Shown here in pieces: positions 8,700 to 17,678 of a DNA stretch of 61,075 bases. How positions within the stretch are numbered: the stretch's first letter is position 1; each line of letters starts with the position of its first letter. Location of the stretch: the IMG/VR virus record IMGVR_UViG_3300010883_000028, positions 1 to 61,075 of that record, one strand, 5' to 3'. A model generated the notes under the pieces. That model worked only from the letters and a program-made list of their open reading frames with translations. It was not told the DNA's origin and made no database searches. The translations under genes and the position numbers were made by a program. This DNA is from a virus.

Positions 8700-11588
8700 T
8701 TAACTACTTCTTAGAAAGATTTCACTATCAAACACAAGTGGTGTCTTTCTTCCTGGGTAGTTTGCTAAGTCATCAGCGGTTAGAAACTCAGATAGATGCA
8801 ATATATTAGTATTTGCATATGTATCCCAATAGTTATCGTTACTAGTATTACTTCCACTGTAATTCGCAGTGAGTTTCGCACTATTGTACGTTGCTCTATA
8901 TATACGACCACCACGGTCGATTTCTCTAAATCCTGCCGAATACGGCGGGAATAGGAATTTGAATCTATCTATTGAATATCCTGTGCTTCCTAATCTTGCT
9001 GAACCATAGGATTCGTGTAGCATAGCATCTTCTAATCCCAATGAAGCGATTAGATGAAGTTTTGATGATGCGGCAACTTTCAAATCGTCTGAAGAAGTGA
9101 TAGTTGGCAATAATAAAACTACTGCTCTTTGTACTGCTTGAGCAACTTGAGAGAGTTGTTTAAATATTTGTATTTCATGCTTGACAGTTGATGTAGCAGT
9201 AAGTTCATTAACAAATGCCTCAAAAGTTTCAAGAATAAGTAAAATTTCTGGTGTTGCTTTTGTCTTACCATGAGTTAGTGTACCATCTACTGTAGGAATA
9301 GATTGCTTTGCATCAAATGCAGGAGTTTTCAATAATAAAATAATTTCTTTTAAGAATGTCATAGTTGCGTCAATGTTTGTCATAGGTGTTGGACTACGAG
9401 GGAATATCAGAGTAGGTAGCAAACCAGCACCCTTTTCTGTTCCATTAATACTTTCTTCACCAAGCAGATATTGATTACCTTTATTAGTCATTACTTCATT
9501 ACTATCTTCCATAAGAATTGCTGAACCGTCTTCTTTCTGAATTCTTGTTGGGAACATTGTTGTTTTAACTGTTTCAATAAAAATCTCTAGTTCTATTTTT
9601 TGTTCTCTAGGTGTCATCAATACATTTCTTGAAATATTGATAAGTTGTAAAATCTGTTTAAATCTAGGATCACTTCCATTTAATCTTACATTAGAACCAC
9701 CCCATACGTTAGCACGAACTGAAGTCTGAATAGAAACTTCACCAAACAATGCAAGACCTACTGGATGTAATATTCTTTTAACTGCATCTCTCCAGATGTT
9801 GATTGAGTTACCAACTTTAACAACATAAGAAAAATCTTGAAAATATTTACTATCTTGAATACTCTTAGAACTTTCTGATATCCTTCCATCAGCACCAGTA
9901 AGAACACCTTCACTTGTAGATAGTGTTCCTGTAATAGGAGTAATAGTGGCAGGTTTACTTTGAAATATAGTTGCAGTAGCACCAGATGTGCCTCCTGTAA
10001 CTCTTCCTCTTCTTGAGGGTGTAGAAAATTTATCTATTGCACTATTAGGTTTAACTTTATATAAAGACCTTGTCGTATCAAAAGATGTAAGTACTCCATC
10101 TTCGACAACACTATTCTCACTAATTAATAAATCTCCAGTTTCTAATTTAATAGAACTGCCATCTTCTTTTAATTGTCTGTATGGTTGTGACGTAATAGGT
10201 TCACCAGCAACAAAAGTTCCTGTTATATCTTCTAATATTATATTTGTATCAGAGGTAACAAGAGGTGCTTGAGTGTAACCACTACCTAAATTTGTTCTTG
10301 CTATACCAGTAATTCTTCCTACACTATCAGATGTAGAAAATATTGATGCACCGGTACCATTTGTCGATGTAATTGCAACAGTAGGTAATTGGTCATAATT
10401 ATTACCTTTATTGATTATAAGAATTTCGTGAACCTCACCAGTAAAATCAGCAATTTCAGGAATAACTTTTGAACCAGTTTCTAATAGTAAGTTATCTCCA
10501 TCTTCTTTAACAAATTCTACTATATTACCAGCAAGAATAGCATGACCATTCTCTAGCATAATACCATCACCATCATTCTCTTTGATAAGTCTACCCTCAA
10601 CTCTTGAGACTTTTGCAGAAGCACCAGAACCTTGTCCAGAGTTTGTATATGTTACTATATCATCTAGTGCATAACCTTTACCTTTAGTTTCAATGAGAAA
10701 GTTGTCAACCTCTCCTTTACCCACAGAAGTAATATCAAATGCGGCGGCAGTACCAATCTCTTCAGTAATAAGAGTATTACTAGTTTCTGTTAAAATATTA
10801 TCTCCAGTTTCTAAAAGAATATTTGGAGTTACGTTCTTTGTTAGTAGGGAATCACCAGCAGTAAAATAGGCACCAGGATTTGTTATATTAACATTAGTAA
10901 TTATTTCATCAATAATACCAGTAACAGTGCCATTAATAGTTGAAATGTTTACTGGTTGCTCTGCTACGAAAGTACCATTGACACTATTCTGAGTTAACGA
11001 TAACTGATAAACTGTATCTGTGCCAACTTGCAATCCAATAAAGTTTTCAATCCCTCCACTAGCAAGATTAATAGTTGATTGTGATGGATTATTTGATTGA
11101 ATAACACTACCACCTACAATATCTGTAATAGGTCCTGTTACACTTTTTATATTAAGAATGATATCTGTAGAGAATTGTCCATCAGATACACGCAACATAT
11201 CTTTCTTTGGATAGTAGATGCTAACTTCTTCATTAAACAACATTCTAAAGAGTAGAATTATTGACTTATCAGTACCCTTTGCTTGATAAAAGTTTTTAAT
11301 ATTTTTAAGAAGTGTTCTCTTATCATTAGTAATAGTATCTGGAATATCTACTAGATAATTCTTTTTAAAATAATCAACAAACACATCGACTGTTAAATCA
11401 ATATCGTTATATATTCTAGCATTTCTTGTGACTTCGACTGCGTTACCATGTTGCTCTAACCACTCATAATACGCATCAAGAAATGTGATGAACGTAGGAT
11501 GGTCTGATTGAACAAACTCAGGTAGTTGCTCAGATATAACTGAGGATATCTTACCTTTAATAAGGTCGTTGTCGAGATTGAACGCCAT
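8700..11588 (-). CDS. Large baseplate wedge protein, gp7-position structural protein (962 aa)
   Basis: A 962-aa virion protein. The N-terminal ~130 residues (QSDHPTFITFLDAYYEWLEQ, YQAKGTDKSIILLFRMLFNE, YYPKKDMLRVSDGQF) are helical and typical of the large wedge/structural protein that follows gp6 in marine T4-likes. Residues ~130-560 are Gly/Ser-rich beta repeats, with the recurring motif ...LLETGDNILTE / IKLETGDLLISE / ILMEDSNEVMTN. It lies between gp6 (start overlaps the gp6 stop by 1 nt) and gp8, the position of T4 gp7 (1032 aa). Equivalence to gp7 rests on position and length, not clear sequence identity. Confidence 0.7.
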   Translation of the reverse strand: MAFNLDNDLIKGKISSVISEQLPEFVQSDHPTFITFLDAYYEWLEQHGNAVEVTRNARIYNDIDLTVDVFVDYFKKNYLVDIPDTITNDKRTLLKNIKNFYQAKGTDKSIILLFRMLFNEEVSIYYPKKDMLRVSDGQFSTDIILNIKSVTGPITDIVGGSVIQSNNPSQSTINLASGGIENFIGLQVGTDTVYQLSLTQNSVNGTFVAEQPVNISTINGTVTGIIDEIITNVNITNPGAYFTAGDSLLTKNVTPNILLETGDNILTETSNTLITEEIGTAAAFDITSVGKGEVDNFLIETKGKGYALDDIVTYTNSGQGSGASAKVSRVEGRLIKENDGDGIMLENGHAILAGNIVEFVKEDGDNLLLETGSKVIPEIADFTGEVHEILIINKGNNYDQLPTVAITSTNGTGASIFSTSDSVGRITGIARTNLGSGYTQAPLVTSDTNIILEDITGTFVAGEPITSQPYRQLKEDGSSIKLETGDLLISENSVVEDGVLTSFDTTRSLYKVKPNSAIDKFSTPSRRGRVTGGTSGATATIFQSKPATITPITGTLSTSEGVLTGADGRISESSKSIQDSKYFQDFSYVVKVGNSINIWRDAVKRILHPVGLALFGEVSIQTSVRANVWGGSNVRLNGSDPRFKQILQLINISRNVLMTPREQKIELEIFIETVKTTMFPTRIQKEDGSAILMEDSNEVMTNKGNQYLLGEESINGTEKGAGLLPTLIFPRSPTPMTNIDATMTFLKEIILLLKTPAFDAKQSIPTVDGTLTHGKTKATPEILLILETFEAFVNELTATSTVKHEIQIFKQLSQVAQAVQRAVVLLLPTITSSDDLKVAASSKLHLIASLGLEDAMLHESYGSARLGSTGYSIDRFKFLFPPYSAGFREIDRGGRIYRATYNSAKLTANYSGSNTSNDNYWDTYANTNILHLSEFLTADDLANYPGRKTPLVFDSEIFLRSS

Positions 11589-13543
11589 TAGTAACCACTT
11601 CCACTACTCTCTGATGAGGACGATGAAGAACTACTACCTACTGATACAGTAGAAGTTGCTCCTGCGGCGCCTGTTCCGCCAGTCTTACTTAATTCACTAC
11701 TTGATGTAGTAATATATTGAACACCTGCAGAGGATTCTCCAGTTGCTATTTTATCTACGATTGTATTTACTACAACAGTTAAAGGATTAATCATAAGAAG
11801 AATTTCACGAACACTTACTACATCATTTGAGTTTAGTGTTACAAAGATTTCAACTTCATTACCATCAACAACTGTACTAGTTATATTTAATTGGTCAATA
11901 ACAATCTTACCAGTTGAATAGTCGATAGCACCTTGAGTTGCATTTACAATAACTTTTGTTGAAGAACCTTCTTCTAAATAATATGAACGAATATTACCAT
12001 CACCATCATCATCTAGATAAAGAGTTTGAGTTCTACCTCCGATAGTAAAACCCGTAGATGATAGATTAGTAGGAGCGCCTTTACCTTGAGTGAATAAAGG
12101 ATTATAAAAATCTAAGGTATATTTACTTTCTGTATTTAATATTGCATCAAAGTGTCTTTCGCATCTAATTGTAGTTACGTTAGAAACAATACCAGGATCA
12201 GCAAGGTCAATTCTATTTACAAATTGAGAATATCTAAACACACTATCGAAATTCTTGATGTCGTTATTAGCATACGTTTCGACTACTGCACGAACTCTTG
12301 TTGCGATATCTGAAGAGGTTGCAGTTGTAATATTTGGATTCCAATACACATTAATAGTAGGAAGAATACAAATATACTTAGCATCTATAATTTCTGGAGT
12401 GATTGATACCATAGTCTTACCAGCAAGATAAGTTGACTTAATAGCATTCTTTGTAGATGTTGTCAACGTCTTTCCTGTTTTAGGTTTAATCGCCATAAAC
12501 ACTTTACCATAAACAGGAGGGTCATTATCTTCTCCACCCCATACTTGCATAGTGTCTACGTTGTTATATAATTTTGGTAGAATGACTTTATAATCTTCTG
12601 CAGTCACGGCACGATTTTGTGAAGAATAATATTTAGGAGCGTTGAACTTAATACTATCTACTGTTTCTCTTGGACCACCATTCTGTGCAGAAATAACTGT
12701 AGTGATTGTTGCATTAGTAGAACCACCAACTCCAGTTTGTAGAGTAAAGTCTGAAGCACCATTAGAGTCCTCTTCATTACAAACAATATATTCTAAAACT
12801 ACGATATTACCATCAGACAATGCTTTACCTAAAACATCATCACCAAATGTAACTTCATAATGTCCACTATCAACTGCGTCTACAAAGTATACTTTACTTG
12901 TCGAACCAATATCTAATATGTTTGATGCTTCAGTATATACTTCTTGTGTTACGTCTGTCACACTTGTTTGTATCGTTACTTTTAGTGTTGTGATGTCTAT
13001 GCTTGGTTCTTCTAATAAAAACCTTTGAGAAGATAAATTACTATCTTTAGTATATTGTAATGTTAATAGTGTTCCTTCTTTAACATCTATGTTAGTAAAT
13101 GAATAAACTCCTTCAGTTGGAGTAATTGTAATATCTGATGTATTAACAAATTGATAGTTAGTTCCAGATACTCTTGCTCTAAAAACTGTACCTTTGTTCA
13201 TAGTCAACGATGCCGGACTACCACTAGGAGAATTAATTGTTACGTTTAGTCTAGCAGTAGATGAAACTGAAGAACGAGGTGTATAACCTAAATGCTTGGC
13301 AAGTGAAACAACGCTATCTCTCTTGACGGCACTATCAAGAAACATTTCGTTTGCTACCATATTACCATATACTGCATTGTAATGTGTATTGTAAGATAAT
13401 ACATCTAATAAAGTATTCATTGCTGAACCTTCAAAGTTGTAATCTTTAAAACTATCTTGCGTTTGTAGATGAGTTTTTAAATTAGTTTTAATTTCATCAA
13501 AATCGAGTTCGGTAACTCTAAGTCTTTTAGTTGTTTGTGCCAT
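11588..13543 (-). CDS. 6: Baseplate wedge protein gp6
   Basis: A 651-aa T4 gp6 homologue, the subunit that forms the ring joining baseplate wedges (baseplate J family). The conserved N-terminus includes LRVTELDFDEIKTNLKTHL, MNTLLDVLSYNTHYNAVYGN and ANEMFLDSAVKRDSVVSLAK. The middle has the J-domain-like RAVTAEDYKVILPKLYNNVD. The C-terminus ends in a low-complexity Ser run (SVGSSSSSSSSES). The gene sits between gp25 and the large wedge protein, with 1-nt stop/start overlaps on both sides, so the three are probably translated together. Confidence 0.9.
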   Translation of the reverse strand: MAQTTKRLRVTELDFDEIKTNLKTHLQTQDSFKDYNFEGSAMNTLLDVLSYNTHYNAVYGNMVANEMFLDSAVKRDSVVSLAKHLGYTPRSSVSSTARLNVTINSPSGSPASLTMNKGTVFRARVSGTNYQFVNTSDITITPTEGVYSFTNIDVKEGTLLTLQYTKDSNLSSQRFLLEEPSIDITTLKVTIQTSVTDVTQEVYTEASNILDIGSTSKVYFVDAVDSGHYEVTFGDDVLGKALSDGNIVVLEYIVCNEEDSNGASDFTLQTGVGGSTNATITTVISAQNGGPRETVDSIKFNAPKYYSSQNRAVTAEDYKVILPKLYNNVDTMQVWGGEDNDPPVYGKVFMAIKPKTGKTLTTSTKNAIKSTYLAGKTMVSITPEIIDAKYICILPTINVYWNPNITTATSSDIATRVRAVVETYANNDIKNFDSVFRYSQFVNRIDLADPGIVSNVTTIRCERHFDAILNTESKYTLDFYNPLFTQGKGAPTNLSSTGFTIGGRTQTLYLDDDGDGNIRSYYLEEGSSTKVIVNATQGAIDYSTGKIVIDQLNITSTVVDGNEVEIFVTLNSNDVVSVREILLMINPLTVVVNTIVDKIATGESSAGVQYITTSSSELSKTGGTGAAGATSTVSVGSSSSSSSSESSGSGY

Positions 13544-13947
13544 TATCGTGTCCTTGCCAAGTAAGTTTCGAATACCTCTTGTTGTGTATGATTAACTACA
13601 TAAAAATAAATTCTCACTCTATATTCATTTACATCAGAACCATCGGTTACATCAACTTCAGTAACTTCACATCTAGGTTCATAATTCTGTAGAACTTCCT
13701 CAACAGACTTTCTAATACTTCTTCTAGTCATGGGGGTATTATTTTCAAATAATAATCCTGTTACAGAACAACCCAACTCAGGATGAAAAGGTCTATCAAA
13801 ATAGTTTGTTTGTATCAATGCTCTCATAGACTGCTTAACTGCTTCTACATCAGTTTTTCGTGCTACATCTTTAGTACTACTCAACAAAGTAAAGTTGAAG
13901 TCTAAGTCGCTAAAATTAGCAGTTTTTCTTGTTACAGTCTGTGCCAT
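13543..13947 (-). CDS. 25: Baseplate wedge protein gp25 (gp25-like lysozyme-fold domain)
   Basis: 134 aa, the usual size of gp25 (T4: 132 aa). The diagnostic core is SMRALIQTNYFDRPFHPELG, then GLLFENNTPMT and a C-terminal beta strand pair. gp25 connects wedge and sheath at the baseplate. The predicted late promoter box ends 6 nt before the ATG, so that transcript would have almost no leader. Read-through from the PAAR gene would use the GAGG just upstream. Confidence 0.9.
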   Translation of the reverse strand: MAQTVTRKTANFSDLDFNFTLLSSTKDVARKTDVEAVKQSMRALIQTNYFDRPFHPELGCSVTGLLFENNTPMTRRSIRKSVEEVLQNYEPRCEVTEVDVTDGSDVNEYRVRIYFYVVNHTQQEVFETYLARTR

Positions 13948-13952
13948 ACTAC

Positions 13953-13960
13953 TATTTATA
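13953..13960 (-). promoter_or_regulatory. T4-type late promoter box TATAAATA for gp25
   Basis: TATAAATA on the minus strand ends 6 nt upstream of the gp25 ATG (13947). By T4 geometry transcription would start on the ATG itself. Confidence 0.55.
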
Positions 13961-13964
13961 CCTC

Positions 13965-14264
13965 TTATCCACCAGCAAAAACATTAGATGAACCTGATGC
14001 CGATGCATTAGGTACCCATGAACCATGTCCACCAGTTCCATCACCTTTTCTATGCACACCTATACCATTTGCAAATACAGTTCCACTACCACCTGTCGCT
14101 GGATCGCCACAACTTGTTTTGTCACCTATCCGAGTAGTTTTAGCACTATTAGTATTTACATTTGGAGAACCAGATGCATATGCAGTCTTATGAAATGGAT
14201 TTGGTGTAGGACTCGCATGACCAACATGACTATCTAATCCTACTCTTGTAACCGGTTGTCCCAC
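13965..14264 (-). CDS. PAAR-domain spike tip protein
   Basis: A 99-aa PAAR-family protein that would cap the central spike (gp5) and sharpen its tip (T4 gp5.4 equivalent). It begins MGQPVTRVGLDSHVGH, carries repeated PAAR-type turns (SPNVNTNSAKTTRIGD, CGDPATGGSGTVFANG) and has several His/Cys residues that can bind the axial metal ion. The start is GTG, overlapping the TAG of the upstream 47-aa gene (TAGTG), which indicates translational coupling. The location between gp5 and gp25 matches other marine T4-likes. Confidence 0.85.
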   Translation of the reverse strand: MGQPVTRVGLDSHVGHASPTPNPFHKTAYASGSPNVNTNSAKTTRIGDKTSCGDPATGGSGTVFANGIGVHRKGDGTGGHGSWVPNASASGSSNVFAGG

Positions 14265-14407
14265 TATTTACCTTGTCCTATATATTTTTTAAAACTTCTA
14301 CGTTTACTTTTATTCATTGTTGATTTAATTGGGTTTCTACCAATAGAAGTTCCCTTTTTTGTTGTCTCATGCACCATCACTGATGAATGTTTAGCAGTCT
14401 TTGCCAT
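14264..14407 (-). CDS. Small basic protein, unknown (47 aa)
   Basis: A 47-aa Lys/Arg-rich protein (MAKTAKHSSVMVHETTKKG ... STMNKSKRRSFKKYIG) with an AGGAG ribosome-binding site about 12 nt before the ATG. It lies between gp5 and PAAR and shares a TAGTG overlap with the PAAR start. The tight coupling to baseplate genes argues that it is a real gene. I do not recognise a family; a nucleic-acid or spike-associated role is only a guess. Confidence 0.65.
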   Translation of the reverse strand: MAKTAKHSSVMVHETTKKGTSIGRNPIKSTMNKSKRRSFKKYIGQGK

Positions 14408-14421
14408 AATATTTAGTTCTC

Positions 14422-15324
14422 CTAATTCAAGTTAATAATCGGTGCATCTGCATCAATTTCAGACCCACCATTTAAGTCAATCACATTACTTGCATCAACA
14501 ACAAAGTTTACGCACTTAGCACGAATGTCTTTAGTTGATTCCATATCGATATTACCTTCTGCTTTAATAGTTGCAGTTCCACTCACATAGATATTATAAC
14601 TACCTTTTACATGAGTGTTAAAATCCTTTTCTACTAGTATCTCTTGAGTACCTTCATTTAATATTCTAATAGACCCATCTGGATGCATCTCAATAAAACT
14701 ACCAGACATATGTTGTATATTAATTCTTTCGCCACTTGGTGTATCATCAAGTTCGATAACATGACCACTTTCTGTTTGTGTAACTTTATTATAAGGGTAT
14801 CTTGCATTATAAGGGTTAGACATTAAAGTCCAAGTATCACTACTGTATGCAATAGGGTGTGGCGGATGTTCTTCTGCAGAGAGATGAGTATTCTTTAATT
14901 TAAGTAATTTAGAATTTCTATCTCCTCTTGCTAAACGAGATGTATCCGGTTCTTCAATTTCTATAGGATGTGTTCCTGTTGGATCACTAAATCCTAAAGA
15001 TGTATTAGGTCTTACTAAAGGGTATCCAGGAAACGAACCCATCACAACTGGTTCTTGGCAACTAGTACCATCTCTAAACCAACCCATTACCCAAGACCCC
15101 TTTAAAAGTCCTGAAGGAGAATGTCCAATTTGAGATATTGATGCTGAAGTAGTAGGCATCATAACCATTGCCCATGGTAAATCATCAGTAGGTAAAGTTT
15201 CTTTATCTTCAGTATGAATACCGAGACATCTAACTTTAACTCTTCCTATTTGTTCTGGATCGTTGTGGTCTTCGACTACACCTTGAAACCAAGTGAACCC
15301 GTCAAACCCCATAAAATTTCTCAT
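14422..15324 (-). CDS. 5: Baseplate central spike gp5-like protein (OB-fold, no lysozyme)
   Basis: About 300 aa. The N-terminal OB-fold (residues ~10-100: VVEDHNDPEQIGRVKVRCLG, then WAMVMMPTTSASIS and GWFRDGTSCQEPVVMGSF) is gp5/VgrG-like. The C-terminal repeats (SGSFIEMHPDGSIRILNE onward, ~205-300) are triple beta-helix-like. T4 gp5 (575 aa) has a lysozyme domain between these parts; none is visible here. ATGs exist at 15330 and 15324. An AGAGGA with ideal spacing favours 15324. It is flanked by hub genes. Confidence 0.85.
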   Translation of the reverse strand: MRNFMGFDGFTWFQGVVEDHNDPEQIGRVKVRCLGIHTEDKETLPTDDLPWAMVMMPTTSASISQIGHSPSGLLKGSWVMGWFRDGTSCQEPVVMGSFPGYPLVRPNTSLGFSDPTGTHPIEIEEPDTSRLARGDRNSKLLKLKNTHLSAEEHPPHPIAYSSDTWTLMSNPYNARYPYNKVTQTESGHVIELDDTPSGERINIQHMSGSFIEMHPDGSIRILNEGTQEILVEKDFNTHVKGSYNIYVSGTATIKAEGNIDMESTKDIRAKCVNFVVDASNVIDLNGGSEIDADAPIINLN

Positions 15325-15336
15325 ACTCATTCCTCT

Positions 15337-15344
15337 TATTTATA
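15337..15344 (-). promoter_or_regulatory. T4-type late promoter box TATAAATA for gp5
   Basis: TATAAATA lies directly upstream of the gp5 start; the predicted start site (~15331) leaves a leader of 0-7 nt. The AGAGGA ribosome-binding site immediately follows the box. Confidence 0.55.
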
Positions 15345-15345
15345 T

Positions 15346-15732
15346 TTAGACCGACAAAATATCACTTGAAGTTTTGAACCCTTTCTTACGCATAATAGTT
15401 TTTGCAATAAGTTCAAATTCTTGAGTTTCTTTATCCCACTTGAGAACGAATGGCATATTTATATCTGTTTGCATATCTTTAAGAACTCCTTCAGCATCCG
15501 GACCTAGTTGAGGTATTTTTTTTCCATGCTTATTGAATGTCTGTTTGAAAAGTCTTGTAAGTTCTGCTGGAGTAATGTCTTTCTTATTTCTAGCATCATT
15601 CACTCTATCTATGAAGTGTCGAGTAAACTCTACATCAATACCAACTTTTGCAAAAATTCTATCAGCAAATTTTTCTACTTGATCCAAATCTTGCTGAGAA
15701 ATCTTTTCTCTAATATATTTAAAATTACGCAT
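15346..15732 (-). CDS. Conserved phage protein between gp5 and gp27, unknown (~128 aa)
   Basis: About 128 aa, mostly helical: RNFKYIREKISQQDLDQVEK, FTRHFIDRVNDARNKKDITP, AELTRLFKQTFNKHGKKIPQ, then a short beta part and a basic C-terminus (IMRKKGFKTS). Two ATGs are possible (15741 and 15732). AAGG sits too close to the first, so 15732 is preferred, overlapping the end of the gp27-like gene by 8 nt. The FTRHFxDRVN segment recurs in marine phage proteins of unknown function. Confidence 0.65.
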   Translation of the reverse strand: MRNFKYIREKISQQDLDQVEKFADRIFAKVGIDVEFTRHFIDRVNDARNKKDITPAELTRLFKQTFNKHGKKIPQLGPDAEGVLKDMQTDINMPFVLKWDKETQEFELIAKTIMRKKGFKTSSDILSV

Positions 15733-17116
15733 GGAATCCATCCTTTACAATATTCATATCTACTTTATATTCAGTTGTTTGATTACCAACTGGAGTAAAC
15801 ATATGAATGCAATCTCTAATTAAATAAAAACCAGAATACTTTTTCTGATAAGCATCTTCAGGTTTCTCAACTTTTCTAATTGATGGGTAGTTAAACTCTA
15901 CTAATCTTCCCGATTCAATAATTGGATTACCAGGAACTTCAAAGTTATTAATAACAACATCATTAATCTGTTTCATTAAATGTTTTCTCATAAGTCCATA
16001 ATCGTCTGCATATAAAGTTCTATCTCCCGGTTGGTCTTTAGTATTAGAATGTATTTTACTTTGTTTAGGACTTAGATTAACTTTAATATCAGCAGATATA
16101 GGAATATTGTTTTGATAGTATTGAGGAATTTTTGATAGTCTAGTAACCTTATCAAAGTCATCCCAATAATTAAAAGTCTGTGTATCAATGCTCTTATGAA
16201 ATATATCATGGGTAATATGCTTTGATGCTATATCACCAGCAATTACATCTTCACCTATTCTCGAACGGTCTGACGCTCTGAAGTCATCTACGTTTTGTGT
16301 TGTTTCGCTACCTACCATACCAGACAATGGTTTACCATCTGAACCATAAACAGGCACTCCAGGAACTTTATATAAATATCCTTTTGGAGGACTACCCTCT
16401 TTTCTAGCAGTTGTTATATCACCCATTAAATCAGTGATAACAATATTCTTAGTCTTATCTAACATAGTTGTTAAAGACATAAATCTAAATCCATGATTAG
16501 TTTCAAAGAAGAAGAATCCAGGCATATCTTTTTCTACATCTAGTGCTTTATCGGAAACCCATTTAATAACCTGACTAGGTTTCCATCTAGGTGCAACTAA
16601 CTTTAAGTTACCTATAGTACCATCAATTGCTATCTTCTTACCTGTCTCTGAAGGTTCATATAAATATTTGTCAAATGTACTCTTAACTATCTGACTAGGA
16701 GAACCCACAAAAGGTGTACTAAGTGTTGTGTACATATTTTGCCAACCTGCTTCGCTGACTAGGTTTAGAGTGAATGCTTGTTTTCTTTCTGTAATAACAA
16801 CATTCTTTACTTTTGTAACTCTAAAATACATATTAATTTCGCCATCTTTAGGACCATCTGCTACGTTATATTTTATGTGTACAATATTACCACCTATAAT
16901 AGGATAGTCCGGTACCATATCATTACTATCATTAATAAGTAATTCTGCAGATTGAAATGGAGTGAGTATGCTATCGTATATTGTTAGTTGTGCATATACG
17001 TTTAATAAATCTAGAAAGTCTTTAGTCTTCTTAGTATCAGATACTTTTGTTGCACTAGGATGATATAAGTCCAAAGCACTCATAATGACTTCACCGCCAC
17101 CTTTTGAATTGGGCAT
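15725..17116 (-). CDS. 27: Baseplate hub protein gp27-like
   Basis: A 463-aa hub protein. The pattern VYAQLTIYDSILTPFQSAEL, GGNIVHIKYNV, FRVTKVKNVVITERKQAFTL and VGSPSQIVKSTFDKYL parallels the first tube-fold domains of T4 gp27 (391 aa), the trimeric ring joining gp5 to the tube. It sits next to gp5 and gp53. A good AGGAG lies 6 nt before the ATG. A phage-type hub identity is secure; gp27 specifically is inferred from pattern and synteny. Confidence 0.75.
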   Translation of the reverse strand: MPNSKGGGEVIMSALDLYHPSATKVSDTKKTKDFLDLLNVYAQLTIYDSILTPFQSAELLINDSNDMVPDYPIIGGNIVHIKYNVADGPKDGEINMYFRVTKVKNVVITERKQAFTLNLVSEAGWQNMYTTLSTPFVGSPSQIVKSTFDKYLYEPSETGKKIAIDGTIGNLKLVAPRWKPSQVIKWVSDKALDVEKDMPGFFFFETNHGFRFMSLTTMLDKTKNIVITDLMGDITTARKEGSPPKGYLYKVPGVPVYGSDGKPLSGMVGSETTQNVDDFRASDRSRIGEDVIAGDIASKHITHDIFHKSIDTQTFNYWDDFDKVTRLSKIPQYYQNNIPISADIKVNLSPKQSKIHSNTKDQPGDRTLYADDYGLMRKHLMKQINDVVINNFEVPGNPIIESGRLVEFNYPSIRKVEKPEDAYQKKYSGFYLIRDCIHMFTPVGNQTTEYKVDMNIVKDGFHA

Positions 17117-17117
17117 A

Positions 17118-17678
17118 CTAGTCTCCTATAATCTCATCAAATTCTTTTATGAAGTCTTGCAATAATGCAGGACGTAAGATTTTAATTTGTCTCTTCTTCT
17201 CATTCTCTCGTTCTTCATATTGACGATTACTTAGTGAAGAAGATGCAAAGTTTTGAGTTGTACCTATGCCTGTAGATAAATCGTAGAACTGACTTGTTGT
17301 TTTAACCATTACTTTAGTATCACCAGATGCTTGTGGTCTTTCATAATGATGATGTGCATCAGGATTTGTATATTTTTTAGTTATCATCTTTCTAAGTTCA
17401 CGCTCAGTTCTTGGCCAATCTTCATATACATCATGTATTTCATTTGTTATTAATATTACCCAAGCGAGAGAAGATGAACTGTAAAATTGATGTGCAAGAA
17501 TATCAGGTCTTTCACCCTCTTGAATATCATATGGATCATATGAAAATACATTATCTGCAATACCACCTTTTAATTTAACTCTTCGAATAATATCTTTTGT
17601 AACAATTATATGTTCAGTATTACTACCGGGTTTTGTAATATCATATAACATAGTAGGAAATTTAGAAAAATAACTCAT
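17118..17678 (-). CDS. 53: Baseplate wedge protein gp53
   Basis: A 186-aa gp53 family wedge protein (T4: 196 aa). Landmarks are FPTMLYDI near the N-terminus, SYDPYDIQEGERPDILAHQF, then SSSLAWVILITNEIHDVYED with a LysM-like look, and a charged helical C-terminus (REREN-type stretch, QIKILRPALLQDFIKEFDEI). gp53 joins wedge units and completes the wedge. Its start overlaps the stop of the gp48-like gene by 1 nt. Confidence 0.85.
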   Translation of the reverse strand: MSYFSKFPTMLYDITKPGSNTEHIIVTKDIIRRVKLKGGIADNVFSYDPYDIQEGERPDILAHQFYSSSSLAWVILITNEIHDVYEDWPRTERELRKMITKKYTNPDAHHHYERPQASGDTKVMVKTTSQFYDLSTGIGTTQNFASSSLSNRQYEERENEKKRQIKILRPALLQDFIKEFDEIIGD

